Part shown: piece after piece, positions 36,947-46,252 of the stretch
How the letters are laid out: every line of letters starts with the position of its first letter
Position numbering within the stretch: the stretch's first letter is position 1
Assembly: GCA_017621815.1 (NCBI GenBank)
Contig: JAGASK010000008.1
Span: 1-64,000 of the forward strand
Reading direction: 5' to 3'
Source: Lachnospiraceae bacterium
Lineage (GTDB): Bacteria > Bacillota > Clostridia > Lachnospirales > Lachnospiraceae
Length of the DNA stretch: 64,000 nucleotides
Made by a program: the position numbers and the translations under genes
Notes under the pieces: model-generated
Told to the model about the DNA's origin: nothing
Database searches by the model: none
What the model saw: the letters and a program-made list of their open reading frames with translations, nothing else

Positions 36947-38335
36947 ATGAGTAACATTCCAAATCCCGAAGGTATGGGGGAACAAATAAAAGAAGCGCTT
37001 GCTGATGCTCTTCAGACAGGAGATTTTTCCAACCTGAATGAACTGGTATCCCAAACCGTTACCGACGCGCTGAATGATGCCGGAAAGCATATTGCGCAAA
37101 GCATGAATTCAGCTGCAAACACAAAAGGAAGCAGCCAAAATTCAGCCAGAGAGGAAAAAGAGTTACAGCGTCAAAAACAGGAGCAGCTGCGAAGGCAGCG
37201 GCGGGAGGAGCAAAAAAGACAGCAGGAAGCGCAGATTAAGCAGCGAAAGCAGCAACAGGAACAATTACGCAGACAGCGGCAGGAGCAATTACAGCAGCAG
37301 CGTCAAAAGCAGCTTCAGCAATACAGCCAATCCACGGAGCTTTCACCCGTAAAATTCAAAGAGGTGGGCAGCGTTTCCAATGTCCTGTATCAGGTTTTCG
37401 GCGGAATCGGCCTGGGAATCTCAACTCTTATAGCTGTTCTGAGACTCCCCGGCACATTTTTAGGCTCCGGCTCTGCGGCAGGATGGATAGTGAATATTGC
37501 ATTCCTTCTGTTCTTCTTTTCCATGATCAGGTTCGGTGTCAGACAGAGAGACCGCTTAAAACGGGCAAAAAGATATATCCAGCTTTGCGGCGGCAGGATG
37601 TACGGCCAGATTGAAAATCTTGCAAGAGATACAGGAAACAGCGTGCGCTATGTTATCAAAGACATCCGCAGAATGCTGAACCTGGGAATGTTTCCGGAAG
37701 GACATCTGGATGATAAAAAAACATGTTTTATGCTGAATGATTCCGTTCACAGACAATATCTGGAGACAAAAAACAACCAGCTGCTTCGTGAAAAAGAAGA
37801 AAAGCAGGCACAGAAGCAGGCAGAAGCCCCGGCAAAAGCCGGCAGCCGGCCCGAACCGGCGGCAGATACGCATGAAGCCGAGCTTAATACCATGATTGCG
37901 GAAGGAATGGAATGTATACGCAGGCTGAGGGAGCTCAATGACCGGATACCCGGAGAAGTTATTTCCGATAAATTGTACAGGCTTGAAAACCTTCTGAAGG
38001 ACATATTTGACAGTGTCCGTGAACATCCCGAGCAAATGCACAGAATGCATAATTTGATGGACTATTATCTTCCCACTACCCTGAAATTGGTTGAAGCATA
38101 CGAAGACTTTGACAGAATCAGTACTCCGGGGGAAGAAATCATAGCTGCCAAAACGGAAATAGAACGTACCCTGGATATCATCAATCAGGCTTTTGCCGAA
38201 CTTTTAAGCAATCTTTTTCAGGATGCCGTGTTCGATGCAACCACAGATGCACAGGTTCTTCAGACCATGCTCGCCAGAGAAGGATTAACAAATATAAACA
38301 CAATACAATCAGGAGGAGTATCCAATGATCAATGA
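36947..38335 (+). CDS. XpaC-like protein (5-bromo-4-chloroindolyl phosphate hydrolysis family)
   Basis: 462 aa. Residues ~65-125 are a strongly charged Gln/Arg/Glu-rich coiled coil. Two TM helices follow (about 150-200, GIGLGISTLIAVL and IVNIAFLLFFFSM). The conserved XpaC part (about 205-430) has QLCGGRMYGQIENLARD and FPEGHLDDKKTCFML. XpaC genes often pair with TelA-type genes, as here: the next gene begins 11 bases before this one ends. Function is unclear, with possible roles in envelope stress or tellurite tolerance. AAGAGGT precedes ATG 36947. Confidence 0.87.
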   Translation: MSNIPNPEGMGEQIKEALADALQTGDFSNLNELVSQTVTDALNDAGKHIAQSMNSAANTKGSSQNSAREEKELQRQKQEQLRRQRREEQKRQQEAQIKQRKQQQEQLRRQRQEQLQQQRQKQLQQYSQSTELSPVKFKEVGSVSNVLYQVFGGIGLGISTLIAVLRLPGTFLGSGSAAGWIVNIAFLLFFFSMIRFGVRQRDRLKRAKRYIQLCGGRMYGQIENLARDTGNSVRYVIKDIRRMLNLGMFPEGHLDDKKTCFMLNDSVHRQYLETKNNQLLREKEEKQAQKQAEAPAKAGSRPEPAADTHEAELNTMIAEGMECIRRLRELNDRIPGEVISDKLYRLENLLKDIFDSVREHPEQMHRMHNLMDYYLPTTLKLVEAYEDFDRISTPGEEIIAAKTEIERTLDIINQAFAELLSNLFQDAVFDATTDAQVLQTMLAREGLTNINTIQSGGVSNDQ

Positions 38336-39500
38336 TTTAGATGAAATGACGAAACAGGCGCCTTCGCTTACCCTTACACCTTTTTCACAGGAAGCGGCAG
38401 GCAGCGGAGCTGTATCCGAACCGGCACAGCCTTTACAGGAAGCACAGGTTAAGCTGCCGGAAACAGTATTGACACCTGAAGAACAGAAAATGGTGGATGA
38501 TTTTGCTGCGCAGATTGATATTACCAATACACAGATGGTTCTTCAATACGGTGCCGGCTGCCAGAAAAAAATTGCTGACTTTTCAGAAAGCGCCCTTAAT
38601 AATGTGCGCACCAAGGATATGGGAGAAATCGGCCAGATGCTTACCGATGTTGTGGGCGAATTGAAAAATTTTGAGGAAGAAGAAGAAAAGGGCTTTTTCG
38701 GAATTTTCAAAAAAAGCAGCAATAAACTTGAAAACCTGAAAACAAAGTATGATAAGGCTGAGGCCAACATCAACAAAATATGCAGGGTAATGGAAGGACA
38801 TCAGGTAACTCTGCTTAAAGACGTTGCCATGCTGGACAAGATGTATGATTTAAATCTGAATTATTTCAAGGAATTATCCATGTATATCCTGGCAGGAAAA
38901 CAGAAACTGGAACAGGCCAGAACTGTAGAGCTTCCTGCCCTTCTCGCAAAAGCAGAGCAAAGCGGACTGCCTGAAGATACTCAGGCTGCCAAGGATTATG
39001 CTTCCATGTGCGAACGGTTTGAAAAGAAAATTTATGATTTGGAGCTGACAAGAACCATTTCCATGCAGATGGCTCCCCAGATTCGTCTGATTCAGAACAA
39101 CAACACTACCATGTCGGAAAAAATACAGTCCACCCTTGTGAACACTATTCCTTTGTGGAAAAGCCAGATGGTAATCGCCATTGGCCTCGACCATTCCAGC
39201 GAAGCAGCCAAAGCCCAAAAGGAAGTATCCGATATGACCAACGCTTTGCTTAAAAAGAATGCAGAGACCTTGAAAACAGCTACTATTGAGACCGCTAAGG
39301 AAAGCGAACGGGGCATTGTTGATATCGAAACACTGACTGCGACTAACCAAACCTTAATCAGCACGTTGGATGAGGTTATGAAAATCCAGGAAGACGGACG
39401 TGCCAAAAGAAAGAGCGCTGAAGAAGAACTGCTCAGAATCGAAAATGAAATGCGGCAAAAGCTTCTTGAAATGAGCCGCTCCTCCAGACAGGAGTCATAA
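38325..39500 (+). CDS. Toxic anion resistance protein, TelA family
   Basis: 391 aa soluble, almost wholly helical protein. Family text includes NVRTKDMGEIGQMLTDVVGELKNF, FFGIFKKSSNKLE and QIRLIQNNNTTMSEKIQ. TelA/KlaA homologues are linked to tellurite and cell-wall antibiotic tolerance, mechanism unknown. CAGGAGGAG precedes ATG 38325, and the first codons overlap xpaC, so the pair is translated together. A strong terminator follows. Confidence 0.92.
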   Translation: MINDLDEMTKQAPSLTLTPFSQEAAGSGAVSEPAQPLQEAQVKLPETVLTPEEQKMVDDFAAQIDITNTQMVLQYGAGCQKKIADFSESALNNVRTKDMGEIGQMLTDVVGELKNFEEEEEKGFFGIFKKSSNKLENLKTKYDKAEANINKICRVMEGHQVTLLKDVAMLDKMYDLNLNYFKELSMYILAGKQKLEQARTVELPALLAKAEQSGLPEDTQAAKDYASMCERFEKKIYDLELTRTISMQMAPQIRLIQNNNTTMSEKIQSTLVNTIPLWKSQMVIAIGLDHSSEAAKAQKEVSDMTNALLKKNAETLKTATIETAKESERGIVDIETLTATNQTLISTLDEVMKIQEDGRAKRKSAEEELLRIENEMRQKLLEMSRSSRQES

Positions 39501-39523
39501 TACCGGGCACCTTAATGAAACAG

Positions 39524-39561
39524 GCTGCTGCAAAATACGAATTTCTATTTTGCAGCAGCCC
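39524..39561 (+). terminator. Terminator after telA
   Basis: 15 bp perfect arms (39524-39538 GGCTGCTGCAAAATA; 39547-39561) with an 8 nt loop, followed by CTTTTTAT. It lies 24 bases after the telA stop and also faces the convergent folA. Confidence 0.9.
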
Positions 39562-39577
39562 TTTTTATCTGAAACTA

Positions 39578-40069
39578 TTATTTTCTTCTCTCATACTTCA
39601 AAAAGTGGTAGGTAATATCAAAATAAACCTGTTCATCACTTTCAGCCGTAATTTCCCATTGGTCATCTTTATCCAGATTTGGAAAATATGCATCCGCTTC
39701 ATATGCACGGTCTATCTTGGTTACGTGAGCCACATCACAATAAGGAAGGAGCTGCCTGTAAACACTCTCCCCTCCTATGATGTAAATGCTCTCATCCGGA
39801 TATTTTTTCAGTTCCTCCATAAGTTCTTCCACACTATGCACTATATCAGCATCTTTTACCTTATAATCCGGATTGGATGATAAAATAATATTTGTCCTGT
39901 TCTTTAGCGGCAGTCCCTGAGGAAAGGTTTCCAAAGTCTTTCTTCCAAGTACCACTACCTTGCCGGTAGTTTCCTGCCTGAAAAATTTATGGTCTGCGGG
40001 AATACTCACCAGCAATTCATTTTTATTTCCGATAGCCCAGTTTTCATCTACTGCTACTATTAAATTCAT
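39578..40069 (-). CDS. folA: Dihydrofolate reductase
   Basis: Reduces dihydrofolate with NADPH, regenerating the cofactor spent by thymidylate synthase. 163 aa. Motifs: LIVAVDENWAIGNKNELL, KVVVLGRKTLETFP (NADPH site), IYIIGGESVYRQLLPY and KIDRAYEADAYFP. Start ATG 40069 has AAGGAAGG upstream; the frame runs back to 40129 without a site. It follows thyA in the same direction 66 bases away, the usual thyA-folA arrangement. Confidence 0.96.
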   Translation of the reverse strand: MNLIVAVDENWAIGNKNELLVSIPADHKFFRQETTGKVVVLGRKTLETFPQGLPLKNRTNIILSSNPDYKVKDADIVHSVEELMEELKKYPDESIYIIGGESVYRQLLPYCDVAHVTKIDRAYEADAYFPNLDKDDQWEITAESDEQVYFDITYHFLKYERRK

Positions 40070-40135
40070 ACTGTTTTTTCCTTCCTTTTTCTGAAACACA
40101 ACACCGCATGGGCAAATCTGTTGCCGCAAACTCCA

Positions 40136-40984
40136 TTATACAGCAATGGGAATATTTTTAATCTGTTCTCCCGCCACATAATTATCTACTCTGACATCAT
40201 TTCTTGTAAACTGATAAAAATCCTTAATATCAGGATTCAGCCAGAAAGAAGGGGCGTCATACACAGGTCTTTCAATGAGTTCCCTGATAATCGGAATATG
40301 TCTGTCATAAATATGCGCATCCGCAATCACATGTACCAGTTCTCCAACATTCATATCACATACCTGTGCAAGCATATGCACAAGTACGGCATACTGCACC
40401 ACATTCCAGTTATTGGCAGCCAGCACATCCTGGGAACGCTGATTCAAAATTGCATTTAAGGTAAGCCTGTCCTGTCCCTTTTGCTGGGTTACATTAAAGG
40501 TCATACTGTAAGCACAGGGATACAGATTCATCTCATGCAAATCCTGATGCACATAAATATTTGTCATGATTCTGCGGCTGAAAGGATTATTTTTCAAATC
40601 ATAAATTACCCTGTCCACCTGATCCATCATGCCTTCCTTATACTGATGCTTAACGCTCATCTGATAACCATAAGCTTTGCCGATGGAACCGTCTTCATCC
40701 GCCCACTCATCCCAAATATGGCTGTGCAAATCATGAATATTATTGGACTTCTGCTGCCATATCCAGAGCATCTCGTCAGTGGCGCTCTTAAGCGCAGTCT
40801 TCCGTAAGGTGATAAGCGGAAATTCCTTTGATAAATCATAGCGGTTCACCACTCCGAACTTTTTTACCGTATAGGCAGGAGTGCCGTCTTCCCATCGGGG
40901 TCTTACCTTTTCCCCTTCCGTACTGGTTCCATTCTCCAGAATATCCCTGCACATATTAATAAATATCTGATCCGCCATACTCAT
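40136..40984 (-). CDS. thyA: Thymidylate synthase, atypical active-site loop
   Basis: 282 aa. Methylates dUMP to dTMP using methylene-tetrahydrofolate. The catalytic Cys is at about 157 in LYPCAYSMTF, and NQRSQD, NNWNVVQYAVL and ADAHIYDRH supply the dUMP-binding Arg, Asp, Asn and His. It departs from the standard PCH...QF loop: the His after Cys is Ala and QF is TF. So it belongs to a divergent ThyA branch; activity is likely but not certain. GAGGAA lies 7 bases before ATG 40984. folA follows. Confidence 0.9.
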   Translation of the reverse strand: MSMADQIFINMCRDILENGTSTEGEKVRPRWEDGTPAYTVKKFGVVNRYDLSKEFPLITLRKTALKSATDEMLWIWQQKSNNIHDLHSHIWDEWADEDGSIGKAYGYQMSVKHQYKEGMMDQVDRVIYDLKNNPFSRRIMTNIYVHQDLHEMNLYPCAYSMTFNVTQQKGQDRLTLNAILNQRSQDVLAANNWNVVQYAVLVHMLAQVCDMNVGELVHVIADAHIYDRHIPIIRELIERPVYDAPSFWLNPDIKDFYQFTRNDVRVDNYVAGEQIKNIPIAV

Positions 40985-41065
40985 AATGTATTCCTCATTT
41001 TCTTATTATTTATCATATCTGACAATCTTCCTGACAGATTTCATAGTCTTATTTCTTTTAATCCG

Positions 41066-42661
41066 TCACTGCCATTTATCGCAAAGTGAATTAATCTGGT
41101 CGGCAAATTTTGCCAAATCCTTATTTGCAGCGCCTTCATTTTTATGAATCACCGCAATCAGCCTCTGACCTGCTGCCAGCAGCCTTGCAAATACATCGGA
41201 AGAAGCACGGCTCTTCTTTTTAATCGGTATGGGTTCTGCTTCATATTCCAGTTTTCCCGAAAGCAGGTTGAACTCCGTACCGCTGTAAGGCGCATATGCC
41301 TTAATGCCATGCTCCACCTGCAGGCATTCTGTAAATGATTTGCAAACTTCATCCTCTCCGTGAACAATAAATACCTTTCTGGGCTTCTCTTTAAAACTTT
41401 CCACCCATTCAATTAATCCGTTTTTATCCGCATGACCCGAAAGACCTGCAAGGGTTTTAATGGATGCACGCACTTCTATAGGCTCGCCAAACAGCTTCAC
41501 TTCATCAGTTCCTTCTACCAATATCCTGCCAAGAGTTCCCACTGCCTGATATCCCACAAAAAGAATCGTGCATTCCGGTCTCCAGAGATTGTGCTTTAAA
41601 TGATGCCTGATACGGCCTGCTTCACACATACCGGATGCCGAAATAATGACCTTCGGTGTATTTTCAAAGTTTATTGCTTTTGACTCATCACTGGTAATGG
41701 AAAGCCGAAGACCGGGAAAAGAAATCGGATTAATTCCCTTTTTCACAAGCGCCATGGCTTCTTCATCAAAACAATCAGTTTCATTTTTATAAAAAATCCC
41801 CGTAGCTTCCACAGCCAAAGGACTGTCCACATACACAGGAAAGTCAGCATGTCTTTTTATCAGCTTATCCTCTTTTATCTTGCGGATGAAATACAGCATT
41901 TCCTGGGTTCTGCCCACAGCAAAAGAAGGAATTACCACATTACCGCCCCTGTCAAAGGTTTCCTGCAGAATTTCCACAAGTTCCTTTACATAATCAGGCC
42001 TCTCTGACGCATGAAAACGGTCTCCGTAAGTGGATTCCATAACTACATAATCCGCCTCATCTGTTTTGCCGGGATTTTTAAGCAAAGGCTGGTTCTTATT
42101 TCCGATATCGCCCGAGAAAACAATTTTTCTTGTCTGACCTTCTTCCGTCGCCCAGACTTCAATGCTTGCCGAACCAAGCAAATGTCCTACATCCGTAAAT
42201 CGTATCTGAATTCCGTCACATAAGTCTATTTTTTTATCATAAGGGCAGGGTACAATTCTTTTTATGGCATTTTCAGCATCTTCCATAGTATATACAGGGT
42301 CGTGGGGCGCCACGCCGGAGCTTCTTTTGGCTTTTCTGTTTTTCCACTCCGCCTCCTGCATCTGAATATGGGCGCAGTCACGAAGCATGATGCTGCACAA
42401 ATCCGCAGTTGCCTCCGTAGTCAGAATCTGTCCCTGAAAGCCTCTTGCCGTCAGCTGCGGCAGCATGCCTGAATGATCCACGTGTGCATGAGTTAAAAGC
42501 ACATAATCAATCATTGATTCCGCCACAGGCAAATCACAGTTTTCAAATACATTGACTCCCTGCTCCATGCCGTAATCCACAAGAATATGCTTTCCGCATG
42601 CATTTAAATAATGACAGCTTCCCGTAACCTCATGGGCTGCGCCCACAAAAATAAGCTTCAT
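41066..42661 (-). CDS. Beta-CASP metallo-beta-lactamase RNase/exonuclease
   Basis: About 531 aa. The MBL part has GAAHEVTGSCHYL, THAHVDHSGMLP (zinc site), VGHLLGSASIE and FSGDIGN. The beta-CASP insert and later motifs include SFAVGRTQEML, SASGMCEAGRIRHHLK and LSGHADKNGLIEW (RMMBL part). Such proteins process RNA, like CPSF73/RNase J relatives. The C-terminal ~80 residues are basic and helical. Start ATG 42661 has GGGAGG upstream; the frame extends to 42718 within a structured repeat. Single gene. Confidence 0.92.
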   Translation of the reverse strand: MKLIFVGAAHEVTGSCHYLNACGKHILVDYGMEQGVNVFENCDLPVAESMIDYVLLTHAHVDHSGMLPQLTARGFQGQILTTEATADLCSIMLRDCAHIQMQEAEWKNRKAKRSSGVAPHDPVYTMEDAENAIKRIVPCPYDKKIDLCDGIQIRFTDVGHLLGSASIEVWATEEGQTRKIVFSGDIGNKNQPLLKNPGKTDEADYVVMESTYGDRFHASERPDYVKELVEILQETFDRGGNVVIPSFAVGRTQEMLYFIRKIKEDKLIKRHADFPVYVDSPLAVEATGIFYKNETDCFDEEAMALVKKGINPISFPGLRLSITSDESKAINFENTPKVIISASGMCEAGRIRHHLKHNLWRPECTILFVGYQAVGTLGRILVEGTDEVKLFGEPIEVRASIKTLAGLSGHADKNGLIEWVESFKEKPRKVFIVHGEDEVCKSFTECLQVEHGIKAYAPYSGTEFNLLSGKLEYEAEPIPIKKKSRASSDVFARLLAAGQRLIAVIHKNEGAANKDLAKFADQINSLCDKWQ

Positions 42662-42678
42662 ACTGCTTCCTCCCATCC

Positions 42679-42833
42679 CTTCGCGCCGCTTGTTTTTGTC
42701 CCCGTCCTTCGGTGTCACTCAAAAATCCAGGTGCTCCGCACCTGCGCAGCTTCGCTGCTCCCGATTTTTTCATTGACATATCAGGCAAAAACAAATGTCG
42801 CTTCGCGCCGCTTGTTTTTGTCCTGATATGTCA
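42679..42833. repeat. Nested palindromes with 23 bp direct repeats
   Basis: A 23 bp direct repeat that contains CTTCGCGCCGCTTG lies at 42679-42701 and 42801-42823. Inside are hairpins CAGGTG/CACCTG (42728-42744) and GCAGC/GCTGC (42746-42758). A 21-22 bp inverted repeat (42774-42794, 42812-42833; outer arm TGACATATCAGG) encloses the second direct repeat. It may be a small non-coding repeat element upstream of the beta-CASP gene. Confidence 0.7.
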
Positions 42834-42870
42834 CAGTATAGCATATTTGAATATAATATAGCAAACTATA

Positions 42871-42901
42871 AATAGAAAGTACGCTTTGCGAACTTTCTAT
42901 T
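42871..42901. repeat. 31 bp hairpin repeat, copy 2
   Basis: Identical over 31 bases, and over the next ATCAT, to the copy at 9265. It lies 25 bases upstream of the YtaF/MntP-like gene. Confidence 0.85.
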
Positions 42902-42925
42902 ATCATAAATTAAAAAAGGCGTTCC

Positions 42926-43504
42926 ATGACAATATCATTTTTGTTTCTTTGTATTGCCCTGTCCACGGATACTTTTACTGCAGGGCTTTCCTATAGTGCG
43001 GGCAGAGTCCGGGTCCCTTTTACATCTATGTGCATTATTTCAGTAATTTCCGGCTTCATGTTTACCGTTTCGCTCCATGCCGGAAAAATATTAACCGCAT
43101 TTATTCCCGCAAAGCTGACCAGCATTCTGTCCTTTACTATTTTATTTTTGCTCGCGCTTTATAAATTATATGACGCACTGCCTGACTCCTTTCACCGCAG
43201 GCACAATTTAACTACAGCTTCTTTTTCAGAAAAAGTGAACAAAAAAGATATTCAGATACTTTCTTCCGGCGAAGCGGCTCTATTGTCCGTTGTTCTTTCC
43301 ATAGACAGTATAACGGCAGGCATAAGCTCGGAAACACCCTTGCTGTCACCTGCCATTATCTTCTTTACCGCAACTGCAATTCACTTTCTCACCATGGCTT
43401 TGGGACTTTCTGCCGGGAAGTTTCTCCTTAAGAAAATTTCATACAATTTCTCCTGGCTTTCCGCTGTTTTGTTCTTTATACTCGCCTTTACCCGCCTTTT
43501 CTGA
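42926..43504 (+). CDS. MntP/YtaF-like membrane protein (putative manganese efflux)
   Basis: 192 aa with six TM helices in two matching halves. Each half has an acidic motif, IALSTDTFTAGLSY and VLSIDSITAGISSE, typical of MntP and the sporulation protein YtaF. It would export Mn2+ or a related cation; YtaF-type function is not settled. No good ribosome site is evident before ATG 42926. Its last 66 bases overlap the convergent P-type ATPase gene. No yybP-ykoY riboswitch is seen upstream. Confidence 0.85.
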   Translation: MTISFLFLCIALSTDTFTAGLSYSAGRVRVPFTSMCIISVISGFMFTVSLHAGKILTAFIPAKLTSILSFTILFLLALYKLYDALPDSFHRRHNLTTASFSEKVNKKDIQILSSGEAALLSVVLSIDSITAGISSETPLLSPAIIFFTATAIHFLTMALGLSAGKFLLKKISYNFSWLSAVLFFILAFTRLF

Positions 43505-46168
43505 TACACTTCTGTCATCCTTCCCCGTCAGAAATTCTGACAGAATCAGAAGTTCATGCACTGCAACAGGCATACAGGAAAGAAGCCCCAGAATTCCCCA
43601 CTCATGAAGTGACAGCCTGCTTGTTCCGAACAGTCTTACAAAATAAGGGATTTCCGTCACTGTTACCTGTAAGACTATGCCTGTTGCCCATGCAATCAGC
43701 ATGTAAATATTATCAAGATGCTTCATTTTAAATACAGATTTATTCACATCCCGCATTCCCACCGCATGTACCAGCTGACTCATGCCAAGCACCGTAAAGG
43801 CATGAGTCTGCGCTTTATTCAGCACCGCCTGCTGTATCAGTATTTTCTTGATGTTCAAAAAATTTACAGGGAGCCCTGCCGAAATCAGCTCCTGATAGGG
43901 TACGGTTAAAAAGGCCAGAAGACTGATGCTGCCGATAACCGCCCCATAGCACAGGGTACAGGTAAGACCTCCATGGGCAAAAAGGCTGTCCTTGCTTTTT
44001 CTGGGCGGCTCCTTCATCAAAGCCTCCGTATCATTTTTATCCACTCCCAGCGCCAGCGCCGGAAGTGAATCGGTAATCAAATTGACCCACAAAATGTGGC
44101 TTGGCTTAAGGGGCGTCGGAAAACCCGCAAGCACTGCCGCCAGCATGGTGATAATCTCTCCGAAATTAGAGGATAAAAGGAAAAGAATCGTTTTTCTGAT
44201 GTTTTCATAAATTCCTCTTCCTTCCCGCATGGCTTTTTCAATGGTGGCAAAATTATCGTCCGTAAGCACCATGTCTGCCGCATTTCTGGCTACATCAGTA
44301 CCTTCCTTTCCCATGGCAATCCCCACATCCGCAGCTTTCAGCGAAGGGGCATCATTAATTCCGTCCCCTGTCATGGCAACGACCTTGCCTTTTCTCTTAA
44401 GGGCTTCCACAATCTTCACCTTATGCTCGGGGGATACTCTTGCATATACACGGATATTTTCCGCTTTCTCCTCAAACTGCTTGGTGGAAAGGGAATCAAT
44501 CTGCGCTCCCGTCAGGCAGCTTTCTTTGTCATCCGTGATGCCAAGTTCTTTTGCGATTGCAAAAGCCGTGTCCACATGGTCCCCGGTAATCATTACCGTG
44601 TCCACATGAGCCTGCCTGAAGCTGGCAACTGCCTGGGCCGCCTCTTCCCTGGGAGGGTCAATCATTCCCACAAGTCCGGTAAACATCATGTTTTTCTCAT
44701 CCGTAAGATTCCCTTTTGACTTCACTGCCGTTGCCAGCACCCTTAAAGCTTCAGCAGCCATATCTTCCACCGCATCTTTTGCCGCCCGCCTGGCTTTTGC
44801 AGTGAAAGGCACCTCTTTCCCGTATACCCAGGCTGTCTGACAAAGGTCAATCATTTCATCTGCCGCACCTTTCACATAGGCAATCCGTCTTCCCTCTCTC
44901 ATGTGTACGGTTGTCATGCGCTTACGTTCCGAATCAAATGCCCTTTCCTCCACACGGGGATACTTCTGCTGAAGCTTATCCTTTTCATATCCAAACTCTT
45001 TTGCCATGTCAAGAAGCGAAAGCTCTGTAGGGTCTCCGATTCTCGCCTCTCCTATAACCGCATCATTGCAAAGAGTACAGGCTTCCAGAAACAGCCCGTG
45101 TTTATCTCTGTCAACTTCCTTTTTATCAATAATTCTGCCGTCTGCATAGCATTTCTTAACTGTCATCCTGTTCTTTGTCAGGGTACCTGTCTTGTCCGAA
45201 CAAACTACGCTCACAGCTCCCAGCGTTTCCACAGAAGGAAGCCTGCGCACAATGGTATTTACCTTTACCATCCTTGAGACGCTGAGCGCCAGCACAATCG
45301 TAACAATGGCAGGCAGCCCCTCAGGCACCGCCGCAACTGCCAGGGATATGGCTGTCAGAAGCATATCTCCGATATCTCTCTTTTGTAAAACAGCTACCAG
45401 AAACAGAAAGACACAAATTCCCACAGCTGCCCCGCTAAGCACTTTACCAAGATCCGCAAGTCTCTTTTGCAAAGGAGTAAGCTCTCCCCCTCCTTCCTCT
45501 ATTAATCCGGCAATTTTTCCGATTTCAGTGTCCATTCCTGTCGCAGTAACAATTCCTTCTCCTCTGCCGTAAGTAACCGTTGTCGTCATAAAGGCCATGT
45601 TGAGCCTGTCCCCCAGGCTTTTATCACTGCCATTAAGGCTCTCACTGATTTTTTCAACAGGTACGGATTCTCCCGTAAGAGCGGATTCTTCAATTTTCAG
45701 ATTCACAGCTTGTACCAACCGTAAATCAGCAGGCACCTGCCTTCCTGCTTCCAGAAACACAATATCACCGGGTACCAGTAATTCACTTTGAATTTCCTGT
45801 TCTTTTCCGTCCCTTTTTACCAATGCCCTCGGACTCGAAAGTCTCTGCAGCGCTTCTATCGCTTTTCTTGCCTTTCCCTCCTGTATCACTCCTACCACAG
45901 CATTCAAAACAATGACAACTGCAATAATTCCGGCATCGCCTGCTTCTTTCAGGAAAAGAGAAACTGCAATCGCCACTAATAATATGTAAATCAGCGGGTC
46001 ATTCAGCTGTTCAAAAAACAGGCCCACATACCCCTTCTGCTTTTTATTCTTCAGCTTATTTTCCCCGTATTGCTGCCTTCTCTTTTCTGCCTCTGCCGTT
46101 GAAAGCCCGCTTACAAGACTTGTCCCCAGCATTTTTTCCGTTTCCGATATGTTCTTGCCTGAATACAT
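43439..46168 (-). CDS. Calcium-type cation P-type ATPase
   Basis: 909 aa P2 ATPase that pumps Ca2+ (or Mn2+) out of the cell. Seen are TGES in the actuator, phosphorylated Asp in CSDKTGTLTKN, KGAADEM in the nucleotide domain, MTGDGINDAPSLK, and Ca2+-site helices AAVPEGLPAIVTI (M4) and NLITDSLPALALG (M6). Ten TM helices fit the pattern. GGAGGGATTATTT precedes ATG 46168. It converges on and overlaps the MntP/YtaF-like gene, linking two divalent-cation exporters. Confidence 0.95.
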   Translation of the reverse strand: MYSGKNISETEKMLGTSLVSGLSTAEAEKRRQQYGENKLKNKKQKGYVGLFFEQLNDPLIYILLVAIAVSLFLKEAGDAGIIAVVIVLNAVVGVIQEGKARKAIEALQRLSSPRALVKRDGKEQEIQSELLVPGDIVFLEAGRQVPADLRLVQAVNLKIEESALTGESVPVEKISESLNGSDKSLGDRLNMAFMTTTVTYGRGEGIVTATGMDTEIGKIAGLIEEGGGELTPLQKRLADLGKVLSGAAVGICVFLFLVAVLQKRDIGDMLLTAISLAVAAVPEGLPAIVTIVLALSVSRMVKVNTIVRRLPSVETLGAVSVVCSDKTGTLTKNRMTVKKCYADGRIIDKKEVDRDKHGLFLEACTLCNDAVIGEARIGDPTELSLLDMAKEFGYEKDKLQQKYPRVEERAFDSERKRMTTVHMREGRRIAYVKGAADEMIDLCQTAWVYGKEVPFTAKARRAAKDAVEDMAAEALRVLATAVKSKGNLTDEKNMMFTGLVGMIDPPREEAAQAVASFRQAHVDTVMITGDHVDTAFAIAKELGITDDKESCLTGAQIDSLSTKQFEEKAENIRVYARVSPEHKVKIVEALKRKGKVVAMTGDGINDAPSLKAADVGIAMGKEGTDVARNAADMVLTDDNFATIEKAMREGRGIYENIRKTILFLLSSNFGEIITMLAAVLAGFPTPLKPSHILWVNLITDSLPALALGVDKNDTEALMKEPPRKSKDSLFAHGGLTCTLCYGAVIGSISLLAFLTVPYQELISAGLPVNFLNIKKILIQQAVLNKAQTHAFTVLGMSQLVHAVGMRDVNKSVFKMKHLDNIYMLIAWATGIVLQVTVTEIPYFVRLFGTSRLSLHEWGILGLLSCMPVAVHELLILSEFLTGKDDRSVSEKAGKGEYKEQNSGKPGEIV

Positions 46169-46252
46169 AAATAATCCCTCCTGCCATATGATTTTATATG
46201 CAATAGCAGAAGGGATTATGCCTGTTCGTTTTCCATTGTTGTATTTTCAATA

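Noticed and set aside
42834..42925. Manganese (yybP-ykoY) riboswitch before the MntP/YtaF-like gene
   Set aside because: Only the repeated 31 bp hairpin is present; the conserved loops are absent.
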